DNA of 64,000 nucleotides. Origin: Macrococcus carouselicus. GTDB taxonomy: Bacteria > Bacillota > Bacilli > Staphylococcales > Staphylococcaceae. Below, piece after piece: positions 43,063 through 54,049 of the stretch. The position numbers and the translations under genes were made by a program. The stretch lies in assembly GCF_004359515.1 (NCBI RefSeq), contig NZ_SCWD01000001.1, positions 496,001 to 560,000 of the forward strand, given 5' to 3'. The notes beneath the pieces were generated by a model. The model was not told the origin of the DNA and did not search any database. It was given only the letters and a program-made list of their open reading frames with translations. How positions within the stretch are numbered: the first letter of the stretch is position 1; each line of letters starts with the position of its first letter.

Positions 43063-43851
43063 ATGAAAACAAGGACGATTACAGCCATTATCGCAATGGC
43101 TGTCTTTCTACCTATTGTGATATATGGTGGAGTTCCCGTATTGATATTAGCTTATTCACTCGCTATTGTTGCGCTTAAGGAAGTACTCAGTATGCGAAGA
43201 ATCAAGCTGTACTCACTGCCCGGATTAATTAGTCTGGTCGCACTCTGTTTGATTATGTCACCGCAGCGCAGTCAGATAGTCGAAAGTGATTTTCAAGTTC
43301 CCTTTTTGATTATCATCAGTCTTATTCTGCTCAGTCATACGGTCATATCGAAGAATAAATTCTCTTTTGTCGATGCATCGTTCTGTATGCTCGCCGTCGC
43401 CTATGTCGGCATCGGTTTTATGTATTTCTATGAGACAAGACATCAAGGTTTACATTATCTGCTCTTTGCTCTGCTGGTTGTATGGTTGACAGATACCGGT
43501 GCCTACATATTCGGCCGCTTATTCGGCAAAAGGAAGCTTTGGCCGGAAATCAGTCCCAATAAGACAATCGAAGGGTTTATCGGTGGCATCGCCTGCAGTA
43601 CCATTGTCGCAGTCGTCTTTGCCTTGACTTATGACATGCCGCTTGGAATGCTACCGCTCGTGATTGTGACATGGCTGCTCAGTGTGGCCGGGCAGCTAGG
43701 GGATTTGGTGGAATCGGCATTGAAACGTAATTTCGGCGTCAAGGATTCAGGTACATTGCTGCCGGGGCATGGCGGCATACTGGACCGTTTTGACAGCTTT
43801 ATCTTTGTATTACCGTTAATGAACATCTTTTTAATCAACTTTCAGAGTTAG
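43063..43851 (+). CDS. cdsA: Phosphatidate cytidylyltransferase
   Basis: 262 residues with about eight hydrophobic helices. The C-terminal signature (S[15 protein letters not shown] and [15 protein letters not shown]-x-D-S) is the CDP-diglyceride synthase motif. It makes CDP-diacylglycerol, precursor of phosphatidylglycerol and cardiolipin, in the membrane. Length and order agree with Staphylococcus. Confidence 0.96.
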   Translation: MKTRTITAIIAMAVFLPIVIYGGVPVLILAYSLAIVALKEVLSMRRIKLYSLPGLISLVALCLIMSPQRSQIVESDFQVPFLIIISLILLSHTVISKNKFSFVDASFCMLAVAYVGIGFMYFYETRHQGLHYLLFALLVVWLTDTGAYIFGRLFGKRKLWPEISPNKTIEGFIGGIACSTIVAVVFALTYDMPLGMLPLVIVTWLLSVAGQLGDLVESALKRNFGVKDSGTLLPGHGGILDRFDSFIFVLPLMNIFLINFQS

Positions 43852-43859
43852 GTGATGAC

Positions 43860-44990
43860 ATGAAAAAAATAGGTATATTAGGCGCAAGTGGATCTGTCGG
43901 TATGCAGGGGCTGGATATCATCCGTCAGCATCCTGAGGACTACAAGCTTGTAAGTTTCTCAGTCGGACGTAATATTGAGACAGCGAAAGAAATAATTGAA
44001 GAGTTCAGTCCGTCGATTGTATCTCTGCAGAACGAGGCTGATACAGCAGCACTTACGCATTACGACATCGAAGTGGTCAGTGGCGAAGAAGGATTACTGA
44101 AAGTAGCCGCATACAAAGAGAACGATATACTGCTGAACTCGATACTCGGTAGTGTGGGCTTGAGACCGACACTCCATGCAATTCAGCACGGTATTGATAT
44201 TGCACTGGCAAATAAGGAGACACTTGTCGTCGCAGGAGAGATTGTCATGCAAGAAGCGAAGAAGCATGGGGTCAACATCCTGCCGGTGGATTCAGAGCAT
44301 TCAGCGATATTCCAGTGCCTGAACGGTGAAGATGACAAGAACATCGAGAAAATCATTATTACAGCAAGCGGTGGTTCATTCAGAGACAAGAGCCGTGCGG
44401 AACTGGAGAATGTGACACTGGAGGATGCCCTCAATCATCCGAACTGGTCGATGGGCCAGAAGATCACGATCGATTCAGCGACGATGATGAATAAAGGCCT
44501 GGAAGTGATTGAAGCGAAATGGCTGTTTGACTTACCGGTTGAGAAGATTGAGACCCTTCTTCATAAAGAGAGCGTCATTCATTCCATGGTCGAGTTCAAT
44601 GATACAAGTGTGATGGCTCAGCTCGGTACACCGGATATGCGTATGCCGATTCTTTATGCCTTCAGCTATCCGGACCGTCTGCCAAGACAGGGTAAACACC
44701 TGAACTTAGCGGAATTCGGCACGCTTCATTTCAAGGAGATGGATCTTGAACGCTTCAGATGTCTGAAGTTCGCCTACGACGCCATCAGAATCGGCGGGAC
44801 AATGCCGGTTGTGATGAATGCGGTCAATGAAGTGGCAGTCGAGAAGTTCCTGCAGGGAGAAATCAGCTTCCTTGATATCGAACGGCTGATCGAGCGTGAG
44901 ATGCAGAATCATGATGTGATACAGAATCCGGATCTCGAGATTATTCTGAAAGTGGATGCTGACTATAAGTCACGTCATTATGAGGTGTAA
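43860..44990 (+). CDS. dxr: 1-deoxy-D-xylulose 5-phosphate reductoisomerase
   Basis: 376 residues. N-terminal NADPH-binding [10 protein letters not shown], then [20 protein letters not shown] (substrate and metal site) and S-G-G-S-F. It catalyses the committed step of the MEP pathway. The sister step would supply isopentenyl units for UppS two genes upstream. A real Staphylococcaceae of the S. aureus type uses mevalonate, so presence of dxr here suggests the MEP gene is retained, as in several Macrococcus-like and related lineages; I have not checked this by search. Confidence 0.95.
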   Translation: MKKIGILGASGSVGMQGLDIIRQHPEDYKLVSFSVGRNIETAKEIIEEFSPSIVSLQNEADTAALTHYDIEVVSGEEGLLKVAAYKENDILLNSILGSVGLRPTLHAIQHGIDIALANKETLVVAGEIVMQEAKKHGVNILPVDSEHSAIFQCLNGEDDKNIEKIIITASGGSFRDKSRAELENVTLEDALNHPNWSMGQKITIDSATMMNKGLEVIEAKWLFDLPVEKIETLLHKESVIHSMVEFNDTSVMAQLGTPDMRMPILYAFSYPDRLPRQGKHLNLAEFGTLHFKEMDLERFRCLKFAYDAIRIGGTMPVVMNAVNEVAVEKFLQGEISFLDIERLIEREMQNHDVIQNPDLEIILKVDADYKSRHYEV

Positions 44991-44993
44991 GAT

Positions 44994-46274
44994 ATGACAG
45001 GTATTATCGCATTTATATTCGTCTTCGGTCTGCTTGTCACAGTGCATGAGTTCGGCCATCTGCTGTTCGCGAAGCGCGCAGGCATCATGTGTCCGGAATT
45101 TGCCATCGGAATGGGCCCGAAAATATTCTCCTATAAAAGAAATGAAACGCTTTATACCATTCGACTGCTGCCGGTAGGGGGATATGTGATGATGGCGGGC
45201 AGCGGCATGGAGCAGAATCCGCTGACAGCAGGACAGGTGGTCAGCATCAAACGGAATGAAGCGGGAGAAGTCACCCATATTCTTTTGGATGATCAGCATC
45301 AGTTCAGACAGATTGAACAGCTGGAAGTGGCAGATAGTGACTTTGAAGATAATCTTTTTATTCAAGGTATCGATCAATATACGAATGAACACGTCCGCTA
45401 TACACTGGCTGATGAGGCCTATTTCGTCCGGGAAGGTGACCTCGTCCAGATCGCACCGCGCCATCGTCAGTTCAAGAACAAGAAACCATGGCCGAAGTTT
45501 CTGACACTCTTCGCAGGACCGCTGTTCAACTTTATACTGGCGCTTGTCTTATGTATTATTATCGCCTTTATTGTAGGCACACCTACAACGACAATTGACA
45601 AGATAGCCGATGAATCACCTGCAGCGACAGCTGGTCTTCAGAGTGGTGATACAATCAAGAAGCTTGATGACTTTGAAATCAATAAGTTTACAGATCTGAA
45701 GGAACAGCTCGAAAAGCATAAAGACAAAACTTATGATATGACCATTGAACGTGATGGAAAAGAACAAGTGATCAAGATAAAGCCTGATGCACGTGAAGTC
45801 CGGGTTGCGAAAAACAGAACGGAAATGTCTTACCAGTTTGGTCTATATCCAACTAAAACATTTTCATTGACTGAACCCTTTATTGCAGGCTTTAAGACAT
45901 TTCTCTATTATGCAACATTTATTTTCTCGCTGATCATCGGACTTTTCACAAGTATCTTCACGGGTGGGTTCAGCTTCGATATGCTGAATGGACCTGTGGG
46001 TATCTACAAAAATACAGAAAAAGTTGCATCACTCGGTATTACAGCTATTCTGAACTGGGCAGCGATGTTATCTGTGAACTTAGGACTGATGAACCTGCTC
46101 CCGATTCCTGCGCTTGACGGCGGGCGTATTCTCTTCGTCCTTTACGAGGCGATTTTCAGAAAACCGGTCAACAAGAAGGCGGAGGTCGCGATTATTTCTG
46201 CCGGTGCTATTTTCCTGTTCTTCGTCATGATCATGGTGACGTGGAACGATATTCAACGCTATTTCTTTAACTAA
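44994..46274 (+). CDS. rseP: Site-2 intramembrane metalloprotease RseP/Eep
   Basis: 426 residues, three bases after dxr. The zinc motif H18-E-F-G-H22 lies in the first membrane helix; the third ligand is D in L-P-I-P-A-L-D-G-G near the C-terminus. A PDZ domain (about 190-270) sits between membrane helices. Such proteases cut anti-sigma factors, signal-peptide remnants and pheromone precursors within the membrane. Normal position between dxr and proS. Confidence 0.95.
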   Translation: MTGIIAFIFVFGLLVTVHEFGHLLFAKRAGIMCPEFAIGMGPKIFSYKRNETLYTIRLLPVGGYVMMAGSGMEQNPLTAGQVVSIKRNEAGEVTHILLDDQHQFRQIEQLEVADSDFEDNLFIQGIDQYTNEHVRYTLADEAYFVREGDLVQIAPRHRQFKNKKPWPKFLTLFAGPLFNFILALVLCIIIAFIVGTPTTTIDKIADESPAATAGLQSGDTIKKLDDFEINKFTDLKEQLEKHKDKTYDMTIERDGKEQVIKIKPDAREVRVAKNRTEMSYQFGLYPTKTFSLTEPFIAGFKTFLYYATFIFSLIIGLFTSIFTGGFSFDMLNGPVGIYKNTEKVASLGITAILNWAAMLSVNLGLMNLLPIPALDGGRILFVLYEAIFRKPVNKKAEVAIISAGAIFLFFVMIMVTWNDIQRYFFN

Positions 46275-46288
46275 TAGGAGGTAATAAG

Positions 46289-47992
46289 ATGAAACAATCA
46301 AAGATGTTTATCCCGACGTTACGCGAAGTTCCGAACGATGCGGAATCTAAAAGTCATCAGCTGCTTTTGAAAGCAGGTATGATCAAACAGGTCGCAAGTG
46401 GAGTCTATAGCTATTTGCCGATTGCTAAACGTGTACTTAATAAGATTGAAGCGATTGTGCGTGAAGAAATGGAAGCCATTGACGGTGTTGAGATTCTCAT
46501 GCCGGCACTGCAGCCTGCTGAACTGTGGCAGGAAAGTGGTCGCTGGCCGAGTTATGGTGCTGAACTCATGCGTCTGACGGACCGTCACGGTCGTGAGTTC
46601 GCGCTCGGTCCGACGCATGAGGAGATTATCACTTCACTCGTCCGTGATGAGCTGAAATCATATAAGAAACTGCCGGTGACGTTATTCCAGATCCAGAATA
46701 AATTCCGTGACGAGAAACGTCCTCGTTTCGGTCTCCTCCGTGGCCGCGAGTTTGTGATGAAGGATGCCTACAGCTTCCATGCGACTGAGGAATCTCTCGA
46801 TGAGACTTACCGTGATATGTATAACGCCTACAGCAATATCTATAACCGAGTCGGTCTGAAGTTCCGTCCTGTTATCGCAGACAGCGGTGCGATCGGTGGC
46901 AGTCATACACATGAATTCATGGCGCTTGCTGAAATCGGTGAGGATACGATTGCCTATACAGACGGCAGTGACTATGCAGCCAATATCGAAAAAGCTGAAG
47001 TGGTCTATACGCCTGATATTCAGCATACGGCTGAAGAAGCGCTCGAGAAGATCCATACACCGGGTGTCAAGACAGCTCAGCAGCTTGCAGATTTACTCGG
47101 TAAGGACTTAAATGAGATTGTCAAATCGATGATCCTGAAAGTCGATGACCGCTTTGTGATGTTCCTCGTCCGGGGCCACCATGAACTGAATGATGTTAAA
47201 CTGAAATCCTTCTTCGGCACTGAAGTGGTGGAGATGGCGACTGAGGAAGAGATTGAAGGCATTATGAATGCAAAACCAGGTTCACTCGGTCCGGTCGGCG
47301 TCGATAAGATTGAAATCTATGCGGATCATGCGATACAGGATATCAATAATCTGGCGGTCGGTGCGAATGAGACAGATTATCACTATATCAATGCGAATTT
47401 AGGGCGTGACTTTAACGTCAAAGCATTTGGCGACTTCCGCTTTATCTTAGAAGGTGAGCCGGCAGCGGACGGCAGCGGTCCGGTGAGATTTGCGGAAGGT
47501 ATCGAAGTCGGGCAGGTCTTCAAGCTCGGTACGAAATATTCTGAGGCGATGAAAGCGACATTCCTCGATGAGCAGGGTAAGGCGCGTCCGATGATCATGG
47601 GCTGTTACGGTATCGGTGTCTCACGTACGCTGAGCGCTGTTATCGAGCAGCATCATGATGAGAATGGCATCATCTGGCCGAAGTCCATCACCCCTTATGA
47701 CGTCCATGTCATTTCCGTCAATCCGAAGCAGGAAGCACAGAAGGAACTGGCGGACAAACTTTACGTGGAATTCTCCAAAGATTACCAGGTTCTCTATGAT
47801 GACCGTCAGGAACGTGCCGGCGTCAAGTTCAATGATGCTGACCTGATCGGTGTGCCCCTTCGTATCGTCATCGGTAAACAGGCAGCAGACGGAGTTGTGG
47901 AAGTGAAGGTCCGTGCGACTGATGAAAAGTTTGACGTCTCAGTCGATGAACTCGCAGAAAAAATTGAAACATTATATAAAGACTTAGCTTAA
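46289..47992 (+). CDS. proS: Prolyl-tRNA synthetase
   Basis: 567 residues, prokaryote-type class II synthetase: motif 2 ([17 protein letters not shown]), the inserted editing domain (about 225-400, INS type) and motif 3 (G-C-Y-G-I-G-V-S-R). The C-terminal anticodon-binding domain follows. It charges tRNA-Pro and clears Ala-tRNA-Pro in the editing domain. Ribosome site TAGGAGG. A terminator follows before polC. Confidence 0.97.
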   Translation: MKQSKMFIPTLREVPNDAESKSHQLLLKAGMIKQVASGVYSYLPIAKRVLNKIEAIVREEMEAIDGVEILMPALQPAELWQESGRWPSYGAELMRLTDRHGREFALGPTHEEIITSLVRDELKSYKKLPVTLFQIQNKFRDEKRPRFGLLRGREFVMKDAYSFHATEESLDETYRDMYNAYSNIYNRVGLKFRPVIADSGAIGGSHTHEFMALAEIGEDTIAYTDGSDYAANIEKAEVVYTPDIQHTAEEALEKIHTPGVKTAQQLADLLGKDLNEIVKSMILKVDDRFVMFLVRGHHELNDVKLKSFFGTEVVEMATEEEIEGIMNAKPGSLGPVGVDKIEIYADHAIQDINNLAVGANETDYHYINANLGRDFNVKAFGDFRFILEGEPAADGSGPVRFAEGIEVGQVFKLGTKYSEAMKATFLDEQGKARPMIMGCYGIGVSRTLSAVIEQHHDENGIIWPKSITPYDVHVISVNPKQEAQKELADKLYVEFSKDYQVLYDDRQERAGVKFNDADLIGVPLRIVIGKQAADGVVEVKVRATDEKFDVSVDELAEKIETLYKDLA

Positions 47993-47997
47993 AATTT

Positions 47998-48006
47998 TGT
48001 TATAAT
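47998..48006 (+). promoter_or_regulatory. Extended -10 promoter before polC
   Basis: TG-T-TATAAT without a clear -35. Start of transcription would fall directly before the hairpin at 48018. Confidence 0.45.
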
Positions 48007-48017
48007 AGGACTAACTT

Positions 48018-48046
48018 AAGTAATGCGCACTATGCGCGTTACTTTT
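48018..48046 (+). terminator. Terminator/attenuator between proS and polC
   Basis: AAGTAATGCGC pairs with GCGCGTTACTT (one G-T pair), followed by TTTTC. It ends proS transcripts or attenuates polC. Confidence 0.78.
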
Positions 48047-48070
48047 TCATTTTATAAAGGTGGTCGTGGC

Positions 48071-51000
48071 GTGATAGATAAAGAAGAAAAGTTCAGTATA
48101 TTGCTGACGCAGCTGAAAATGACAGATGTCTTTCCGGCAGAACTTAAAGGGTGCACGCTTGAACGACTTGATATTTCAGAGAAAGAACGGCAGTGGCATT
48201 TCTATATCAACAGTCCGCGCATCTTTCCGGCTGATGTCTATAGGACATTTGCCAGTGAGCTGAAGACTGCATTCAGTCATATTGCGGATGTGGATTTCTC
48301 TATTACTGCGGCAGATCAGTCTGATAAAATCGAGAAAGTACAAGGGTACCTGAATCATTGTGTGGATCAGACCGCACTGAGTCCGAGTATGAAGTCGCAG
48401 CTGAAACAGAAGAAATATATTTTTTCTGGCGACGTCATTAAATTTGTCGTCAACAACGAAGTCGAACAGCAGCATCTGGAGAAATCATGTAACGGTTCGC
48501 TGCTGAAAGCGTTCAAAAAAGCGGGTTTCAAGTTCGATAGGATTATCTTTGAGACGAATGATGAAGACCAGCAGCGTGAACTGGAGTCACTTGAAGCGAC
48601 AATCCAGGAAGAGGATACGACAAGTGCCATCCAGACGCGTGAACGAGTGGCTGAGATGCAGAAGCAGCGTGCTGAAGAAGAGACGGACGAAGTAACGCAG
48701 GCTTCAATCGGCAAGGAAATCAATATCGAATCCATCAAACCGATTTCCACTATTATCGAAGAGGAATATAAAGTAGCGATTGAAGGGGTCATCTTTGACG
48801 CCGATATCAAGGAACTGAAGAGCGGCCGCTATATTCTGCAGCTGAAGATCACAGACTATACGGATTCACTGACCTTGAAGATGTTCAGCCGCAATAGACA
48901 GACTAAAAGTGACCTTGAGCATTTCAAGGCGCTGACCCCAGGTAAATGGGTCCGTGCGCAAGGGAAGATTGAAGAGGATACCTTTATCCGTGACCTCGTA
49001 ATGATGATCAATGATATTCATGAGATCAAGAAGTCGCCGCGTAAAGATAAATCTGACGATAAGCGGGTTGAGTTTCACCTTCATTCCAGCATGAGTCAGA
49101 TGGACGGCATCACACATATCGGTAAGTATGTGGAGCAGGCAGCACAGTGGGGGCATAAAGCGATTGCAATCACAGATCATAACGGTGTGCAGGCGTATCC
49201 GGATGCCCATGCAGCAGCAGAGAAGAACGGCATCAAGATGATCTATGGTCTTGAAGGGATGCTGGTCGATGAAGGGGTGCCGATCACCTATCATCCGACT
49301 GACCGTGATTTGGCCTCCAGCAGCTACGTCGTATTTGACGTCGAGACGACAGGTCTCAGCTCTCAGTACGACAAGATCATTGAACTTGCCGCTGTCAAAG
49401 TGAGAGACGGCGAAATCATTGACAAGTTTGAAAGCTTCAGCAATCCAGGTGAACTGCTGAATGAGACCATCAAGCAGCTGACCGGTATCACGGATGATAT
49501 GCTCCGTGACGCACCGCCGATTGAAGAAGTGCTGCCGAAGTTCAAGGACTGGGTCGGCGATGCCATCTATATCGCGCATAACGCAAGCTTCGATATGGGT
49601 TTCATCGATACAGGATATGACAGACTGGGCCTCGGTGCGAGCGATAACGGGGTGATTGATACCCTTGAGCTGTCCCGAACCATCAACACCGAACTCGGTA
49701 AGCACGGTCTGAACTTCCTCGCCAAGAAATACGGCGTGGAGCTCACCCAGCACCATAGAGCGATCTATGATGCGGAGACGACAGCACACATCTTCATCAA
49801 GATGCTGAAGCAGATGGAAGAACGAGGTGTCACCAACCATCAGGATATCGATAAGAAACTATCGAATCAGGATGCATACAAGCGGGCACGACCGGTGCAT
49901 GTGACACTGATTGTACAGAACCAGAAAGGTCTGAAGAACTTATTCAAGATCGTATCGGAATCGCTTGTCCGTTATTACTACCGCACACCGCGTATCACGC
50001 GTTCACTGCTCGAGGAGAACCGCGAAGGGATTCTGGTCGGCAGCGCCTGTGATAATGGTGAGATCTTCACAGCGGTCATGAACAAGGACCAGGCAGAGGT
50101 GGAGAAGGTCGCACAGTTCTACGACTATATAGAAGTGCAGCCGAAAGCCCTTTATCAGCATCTGCTGGCCCGTGATCTGATTCGTGACAATGAGACACTG
50201 GAAGAGATCTATCACCGTATCATTGCTGTCGGTGAAAAATTGAATAAACCGGTCATCGCGACAGGCAATGCGCATTACCTCCATCCGCATGATAAGATCG
50301 CACGTGAGATTCTGGTCGCAAGTATGCCGGGGAACCCGCTGAACAAAAGTGGTTTTCCTGATGCGCATTTCAGAACGACGGACGAGATGATGGATGATTT
50401 CATGTTCCTGGGTCAGGACAAGGCTTATGAGATCGTCATCAAGAATACAAACGCCCTTGCTGACCGGATAGAGCGTGTCGTGCCGATTCGTGACGAGCTC
50501 TATACGCCGTCCATTGAAGGGGCGAACGAAGAGATCCGTGAGATGTCCTACGCGAATGCCCGTAAGCTCTACGGGGATGACCTCCCTGAGATTGTGGTCG
50601 CTCGTCTTGAGAAGGAACTGGCCAGTATCATCGGTAACGGCTTTGCGGTCATCTATCTGATCTCACAGAAACTCGTCAGAAAATCACTTGATGACGGCTA
50701 TCTTGTAGGGTCACGGGGTTCTGTCGGCTCCAGTTTCGTGGCAACGATGACAGAGATCACTGAAGTGAATCCACTGCCGCCTCACTATATCTGTCCGAAG
50801 TGCAATGAAAGTCATTTCTTCAATGACGGTTCTGTTTCCAGTGGTTATGACCTGCCGGATAAAAACTGTGATCAGTGTGATGTGCCATTTATCAAGGAAG
50901 GACAGGACATTCCGTTCGAGACGTTCCTTGGTTTCAAAGGTGACAAAGTGCCTGATATCGACTTGAACTTCAGTGGTGAGTACCAGCCGAATGCGCACAA

Positions 51001-52378
51001 CTATACGAAAGTCCTGTTCGGTGAAGACAAAGTCTTCCGTGCAGGGACAATCGGTACGGTTGCTGAGAAGACCGCGTTCGGCTACGTGAAGGGTTATCTG
51101 AATGATAACAGCATGCACAAGCGGGGTGCTGAAGTGGACCGGCTTGTCAAAGCCTGCACGGGTGTCAAACGGACGACCGGTCAGCACCCGGGTGGTATCA
51201 TCGTTGTGCCTGAGAATATGGATATTTATGATTTCACACCCATACAGTTCCCTGCTGATGACCAGAACTCCTCGTGGAAGACGACGCACTTTGACTTCCA
51301 TTCTATTCACGATAACCTGCTCAAGCTTGATATCCTCGGTCACGATGATCCGACGATGATCCGCATGCTGCAGGATTTGTCCGGTATCGATCCGAAGACA
51401 ATTCCACTCGACGACAAGGAGACGATGAAGATTTTCTCCGGTCCGCAGAGTCTGGGCGTCACAGAGGAAGACATCATGTGTAAGACCGGTACGTTCGGTG
51501 TACCGGAATTCGGTACCGGCTTTGTGCGTCAGATGCTGGAGGATACGAAACCGAGCACGTTCTCTGAACTCATCCAGATTTCGGGTCTCTCCCACGGTAC
51601 GGACGTCTGGCTCGGTAATGCACAGGAGCTGATCCGTACAGGGACATGTGACCTGTCAGGCGTTATCGGCTGTCGGGATGATATCATGGTCTATCTGATG
51701 TATGCGGGTCTTGAACCGTCACTTGCCTTCAAAATCATGGAGTCCGTCCGTAAAGGTAAAGGGCTTACTGAGGACTTTGAAGCGGCGATGCGCGAGAATA
51801 ATGTGCCGGAATGGTATCTCGATTCATGTAAGAAAATCAAGTATATGTTCCCGAAAGCCCATGCCAGTGCCTACGTCATGATGGCGCTTCGGATTGCTTA
51901 CTTCAAGGTGCATCATCCGCTCTATTACTATGCCGCTTATTTCACAGTCCGCGCATCAGACTTCGATCTGATCACGATGACGAAGGATAAGAACACCATC
52001 AAGGCGGCTGTGAAGGATTATTATTCACGTTTTCATGATCTGGCGAAGAAGGAGAAGGATGTGCTGACCGTGCTTGAACTGTCAAACGAAATGGCTCAGC
52101 GCGGCTTCCGTATGCAGCCGGTATCACTTGAGAAGAGTACAGCATTTGATTTCATCATTGAAGGCGACACACTGATCCCCCCGTTTATCGCGGTGCCGGG
52201 CCTCGGTGAGAACGTAGCGAGACGAATTGTGGCGGCACGCGAGGAAGGACCGTTCCTGTCCAAGGAAGAGCTGAACAAGAAGGCCGGTGTCTCACAGAAG
52301 ATTATCGACTATCTGACGACGCTCGGTACACTGGATAACATGCCGGACAAAGCACAGCTCAGTATCTTTGACTTATAG
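48071..52378 (+). CDS. polC: DNA polymerase III alpha subunit, Gram-positive type
   Basis: 1435 residues from GTG 48071 behind AAAGGTGG; a longer frame begins at 48023 inside the terminator hairpin and is rejected. Domains in order: N-terminal domain, OB fold (about 225-320), PHP domain (V-E-F-H-L-H-S), an inserted 3'-5' exonuclease (V-F-D-V-E-T-T-G-L...D-x-x-x-H-x-A), palm and fingers with zinc-binding C-x2-C pairs (ICPKCNESHF, NCDQC), then the catalytic D-I-D-L-N-F-S-G and the C-terminal H-h-H region. It is the main replicative polymerase of low-GC Gram-positives. Confidence 0.98.
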   Translation: MIDKEEKFSILLTQLKMTDVFPAELKGCTLERLDISEKERQWHFYINSPRIFPADVYRTFASELKTAFSHIADVDFSITAADQSDKIEKVQGYLNHCVDQTALSPSMKSQLKQKKYIFSGDVIKFVVNNEVEQQHLEKSCNGSLLKAFKKAGFKFDRIIFETNDEDQQRELESLEATIQEEDTTSAIQTRERVAEMQKQRAEEETDEVTQASIGKEINIESIKPISTIIEEEYKVAIEGVIFDADIKELKSGRYILQLKITDYTDSLTLKMFSRNRQTKSDLEHFKALTPGKWVRAQGKIEEDTFIRDLVMMINDIHEIKKSPRKDKSDDKRVEFHLHSSMSQMDGITHIGKYVEQAAQWGHKAIAITDHNGVQAYPDAHAAAEKNGIKMIYGLEGMLVDEGVPITYHPTDRDLASSSYVVFDVETTGLSSQYDKIIELAAVKVRDGEIIDKFESFSNPGELLNETIKQLTGITDDMLRDAPPIEEVLPKFKDWVGDAIYIAHNASFDMGFIDTGYDRLGLGASDNGVIDTLELSRTINTELGKHGLNFLAKKYGVELTQHHRAIYDAETTAHIFIKMLKQMEERGVTNHQDIDKKLSNQDAYKRARPVHVTLIVQNQKGLKNLFKIVSESLVRYYYRTPRITRSLLEENREGILVGSACDNGEIFTAVMNKDQAEVEKVAQFYDYIEVQPKALYQHLLARDLIRDNETLEEIYHRIIAVGEKLNKPVIATGNAHYLHPHDKIAREILVASMPGNPLNKSGFPDAHFRTTDEMMDDFMFLGQDKAYEIVIKNTNALADRIERVVPIRDELYTPSIEGANEEIREMSYANARKLYGDDLPEIVVARLEKELASIIGNGFAVIYLISQKLVRKSLDDGYLVGSRGSVGSSFVATMTEITEVNPLPPHYICPKCNESHFFNDGSVSSGYDLPDKNCDQCDVPFIKEGQDIPFETFLGFKGDKVPDIDLNFSGEYQPNAHNYTKVLFGEDKVFRAGTIGTVAEKTAFGYVKGYLNDNSMHKRGAEVDRLVKACTGVKRTTGQHPGGIIVVPENMDIYDFTPIQFPADDQNSSWKTTHFDFHSIHDNLLKLDILGHDDPTMIRMLQDLSGIDPKTIPLDDKETMKIFSGPQSLGVTEEDIMCKTGTFGVPEFGTGFVRQMLEDTKPSTFSELIQISGLSHGTDVWLGNAQELIRTGTCDLSGVIGCRDDIMVYLMYAGLEPSLAFKIMESVRKGKGLTEDFEAAMRENNVPEWYLDSCKKIKYMFPKAHASAYVMMALRIAYFKVHHPLYYYAAYFTVRASDFDLITMTKDKNTIKAAVKDYYSRFHDLAKKEKDVLTVLELSNEMAQRGFRMQPVSLEKSTAFDFIIEGDTLIPPFIAVPGLGENVARRIVAAREEGPFLSKEELNKKAGVSQKIIDYLTTLGTLDNMPDKAQLSIFDL

Positions 52379-52380
52379 AA

Positions 52381-52409
52381 TTGAAGACGGCCTCGTAATA
52401 TGATATAAT
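52381..52409 (+). promoter_or_regulatory. Promoter of the rimP-nusA-infB operon
   Basis: TTGAAG, 17-base spacer, TATAAT, about 80 bases ahead of rimP. Confidence 0.82.
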
Positions 52410-52439
52410 GATTATGCTTAACAAAATACTCTATTGACG

Positions 52440-52470
52440 AAAAGAGTGGGGAATCCCGCTCTTTTCTTCT
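52440..52470 (+). promoter_or_regulatory. Terminator-like hairpin in the rimP leader
   Basis: AAAAGAGTGGG pairs with CCCGCTCTTTT around GAAT, followed by CTTCTTG. A hairpin this stable just after the promoter could attenuate the operon, whose product NusA itself acts at hairpins. Confidence 0.7.
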
Positions 52471-52491
52471 TGTCACATTAAGGAGGCCTAT

Positions 52492-52959
52492 ATGAGCAAA
52501 ATAACAGAACGTGTTGAAGAGATTGTGGAACCGGTTATCAAGAGCCTTGGATTTGAACTCGTGGATGTTGAATATGTCAAGGAAGGTCCTGATCATTACC
52601 TGCGTATCGCGATTGATAAAGAAGGCGGAATCGATATCTCTGACTGTGCTTTAGCGAGCGAGAAAATCAGTGAAGTGATGGATAAAGAGGACCCGATTGC
52701 GGACCCTTACTTTATGGATGTCTCATCTCCCGGAGCTGAACGCCCGCTGAAAAAAGAAGCGGATTACGCTGCTGCTGTCGGCAACCCTGTCTACGTCAAA
52801 CTGTATGAGGAAATCGGCGGCGATAAAGAGTGGCTCGGTGAACTTGTGAAATACGACGAGGATACGGTCACGATGTCTGTCAGAATCAAAACACGTACAA
52901 AGGAAATTGAACTGCCACGCAAGAAAATCGCCAAGATCAGACGTGCAGTCATTCTTTAA
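52492..52959 (+). CDS. rimP: Ribosome maturation factor RimP
   Basis: 155 residues, ATG behind AAGGAGG. G-F-E-L-V-D-V-E-Y, L-R-I-A-I-D-K-E-G-G-I-D-I-S-D-C and the D-V-S-S-P-G-A-E-R-P-L motif are RimP hallmarks. It helps assemble the 30S subunit (central domain). First gene of the conserved rimP-nusA-ylxR-ylxQ-infB operon. Confidence 0.96.
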   Translation: MSKITERVEEIVEPVIKSLGFELVDVEYVKEGPDHYLRIAIDKEGGIDISDCALASEKISEVMDKEDPIADPYFMDVSSPGAERPLKKEADYAAAVGNPVYVKLYEEIGGDKEWLGELVKYDEDTVTMSVRIKTRTKEIELPRKKIAKIRRAVIL

Positions 52960-52975
52960 TTAACGGAGGAAACAA

Positions 52976-54037
52976 ATGAAAAACAATGAATTATTAAATG
53001 CAATTGATTTTCTTGAAAAAGAAAAAAATATCCCGCGTGAAGTGCTGGTTGAAACCATTGAGGCAGCACTGATCACTGCTTACAAAAAGAACTACAACAG
53101 TGCCAACAACGTCCGTGTTGAACTCAATATGGATAATGGCAGCTACGCGGTCTATTCTCGTAAAGATGTGGTTGAAGAAGTTGAGAATCCCCGTGACCAG
53201 GTCTCTCTTGAGACAGCGCTTGAAACAAATCCTGCCTATGAAGTCGGCGATATCTTTGAAGAGAACGTGACCCCTTCTGACTTCGGACGTGTCAGTGCAC
53301 AGGCCGCTAAACAGGCAGTGATGCAGCGCCTGCGTGATGCTGAACGAGGCATCCTTTACAATGAGTTCATCGATAAGGAAGATGATATCATGACGGGCAT
53401 CATCGACCGTGTCGATCACCGATACGTCTATGTGACTTTAGGTAAGACTGAAGCCGTTCTCTCTGAAGCAGAGCGCAGCCCGAACGATGTCTACCGTCCG
53501 ACAGAACGTATCAAAGTCTATGTCAACAAAGTGGAACAGACGACTAAAGGGCCACAGATCTTCGTCTCAAGAAGTCATCCGGGCCTACTGAAACGTTTAT
53601 TTGAGCAGGAAGTACCTGAGATCTTTGACGGTACTGTAGTCGTGAAGTCCGTAGCACGTGAAGCGGGCGACCGTTCCAAGATCAGTGTCTACTCTGATAA
53701 CCCGGATATCGATGCAGTCGGCGCATGTGTGGGTGCTAAAGGTGCGCGTGTCGGTGCGGTTGTTGATGAACTCGGCGGCGAGAAGATTGATATCGTTGAG
53801 TGGAGTGCAGATCCGAAGACATTCGTCAAAAATGCCCTGAGTCCGTCACAGGTTGTGGACGTTCTCGTTAACGAGGAAAATCAGGCGACGACAGTCATCG
53901 TACCAGACTATCAGTTGTCACTTGCGATCGGTAAGCGTGGTCAGAACGCACGTCTTGCAGCGAAACTGACAGGCTGGAAAATCGATATCAAAAGTGAGAC
54001 TGACGCTAAAGAAGCGGGTATCTATCCAGTAGAATAA
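52976..54037 (+). CDS. nusA: Transcription elongation/termination factor NusA
   Basis: 353 residues: N-terminal RNA-polymerase-binding domain (1-130), S1 domain (about 135-200), and two KH domains (about 205-345, K-G-A-R-V-G-A-V and I-G-K-R-G-Q-N-A-R-L-A). It modulates pausing and termination. Slightly shorter than S. aureus NusA, with no acidic C-terminal repeats, as in other Firmicutes. Thirteen bases lie between it and ylxR. Confidence 0.97.
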   Translation: MKNNELLNAIDFLEKEKNIPREVLVETIEAALITAYKKNYNSANNVRVELNMDNGSYAVYSRKDVVEEVENPRDQVSLETALETNPAYEVGDIFEENVTPSDFGRVSAQAAKQAVMQRLRDAERGILYNEFIDKEDDIMTGIIDRVDHRYVYVTLGKTEAVLSEAERSPNDVYRPTERIKVYVNKVEQTTKGPQIFVSRSHPGLLKRLFEQEVPEIFDGTVVVKSVAREAGDRSKISVYSDNPDIDAVGACVGAKGARVGAVVDELGGEKIDIVEWSADPKTFVKNALSPSQVVDVLVNEENQATTVIVPDYQLSLAIGKRGQNARLAAKLTGWKIDIKSETDAKEAGIYPVE

Positions 54038-54049
54038 GGGGGAAATCTG

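Noticed and set aside
48866-49840. 324-codon open frame on the minus strand inside polC (and 50711-51595)
   Set aside because: Shadow frames of a conserved GC-richer gene; no ribosome site or family features.
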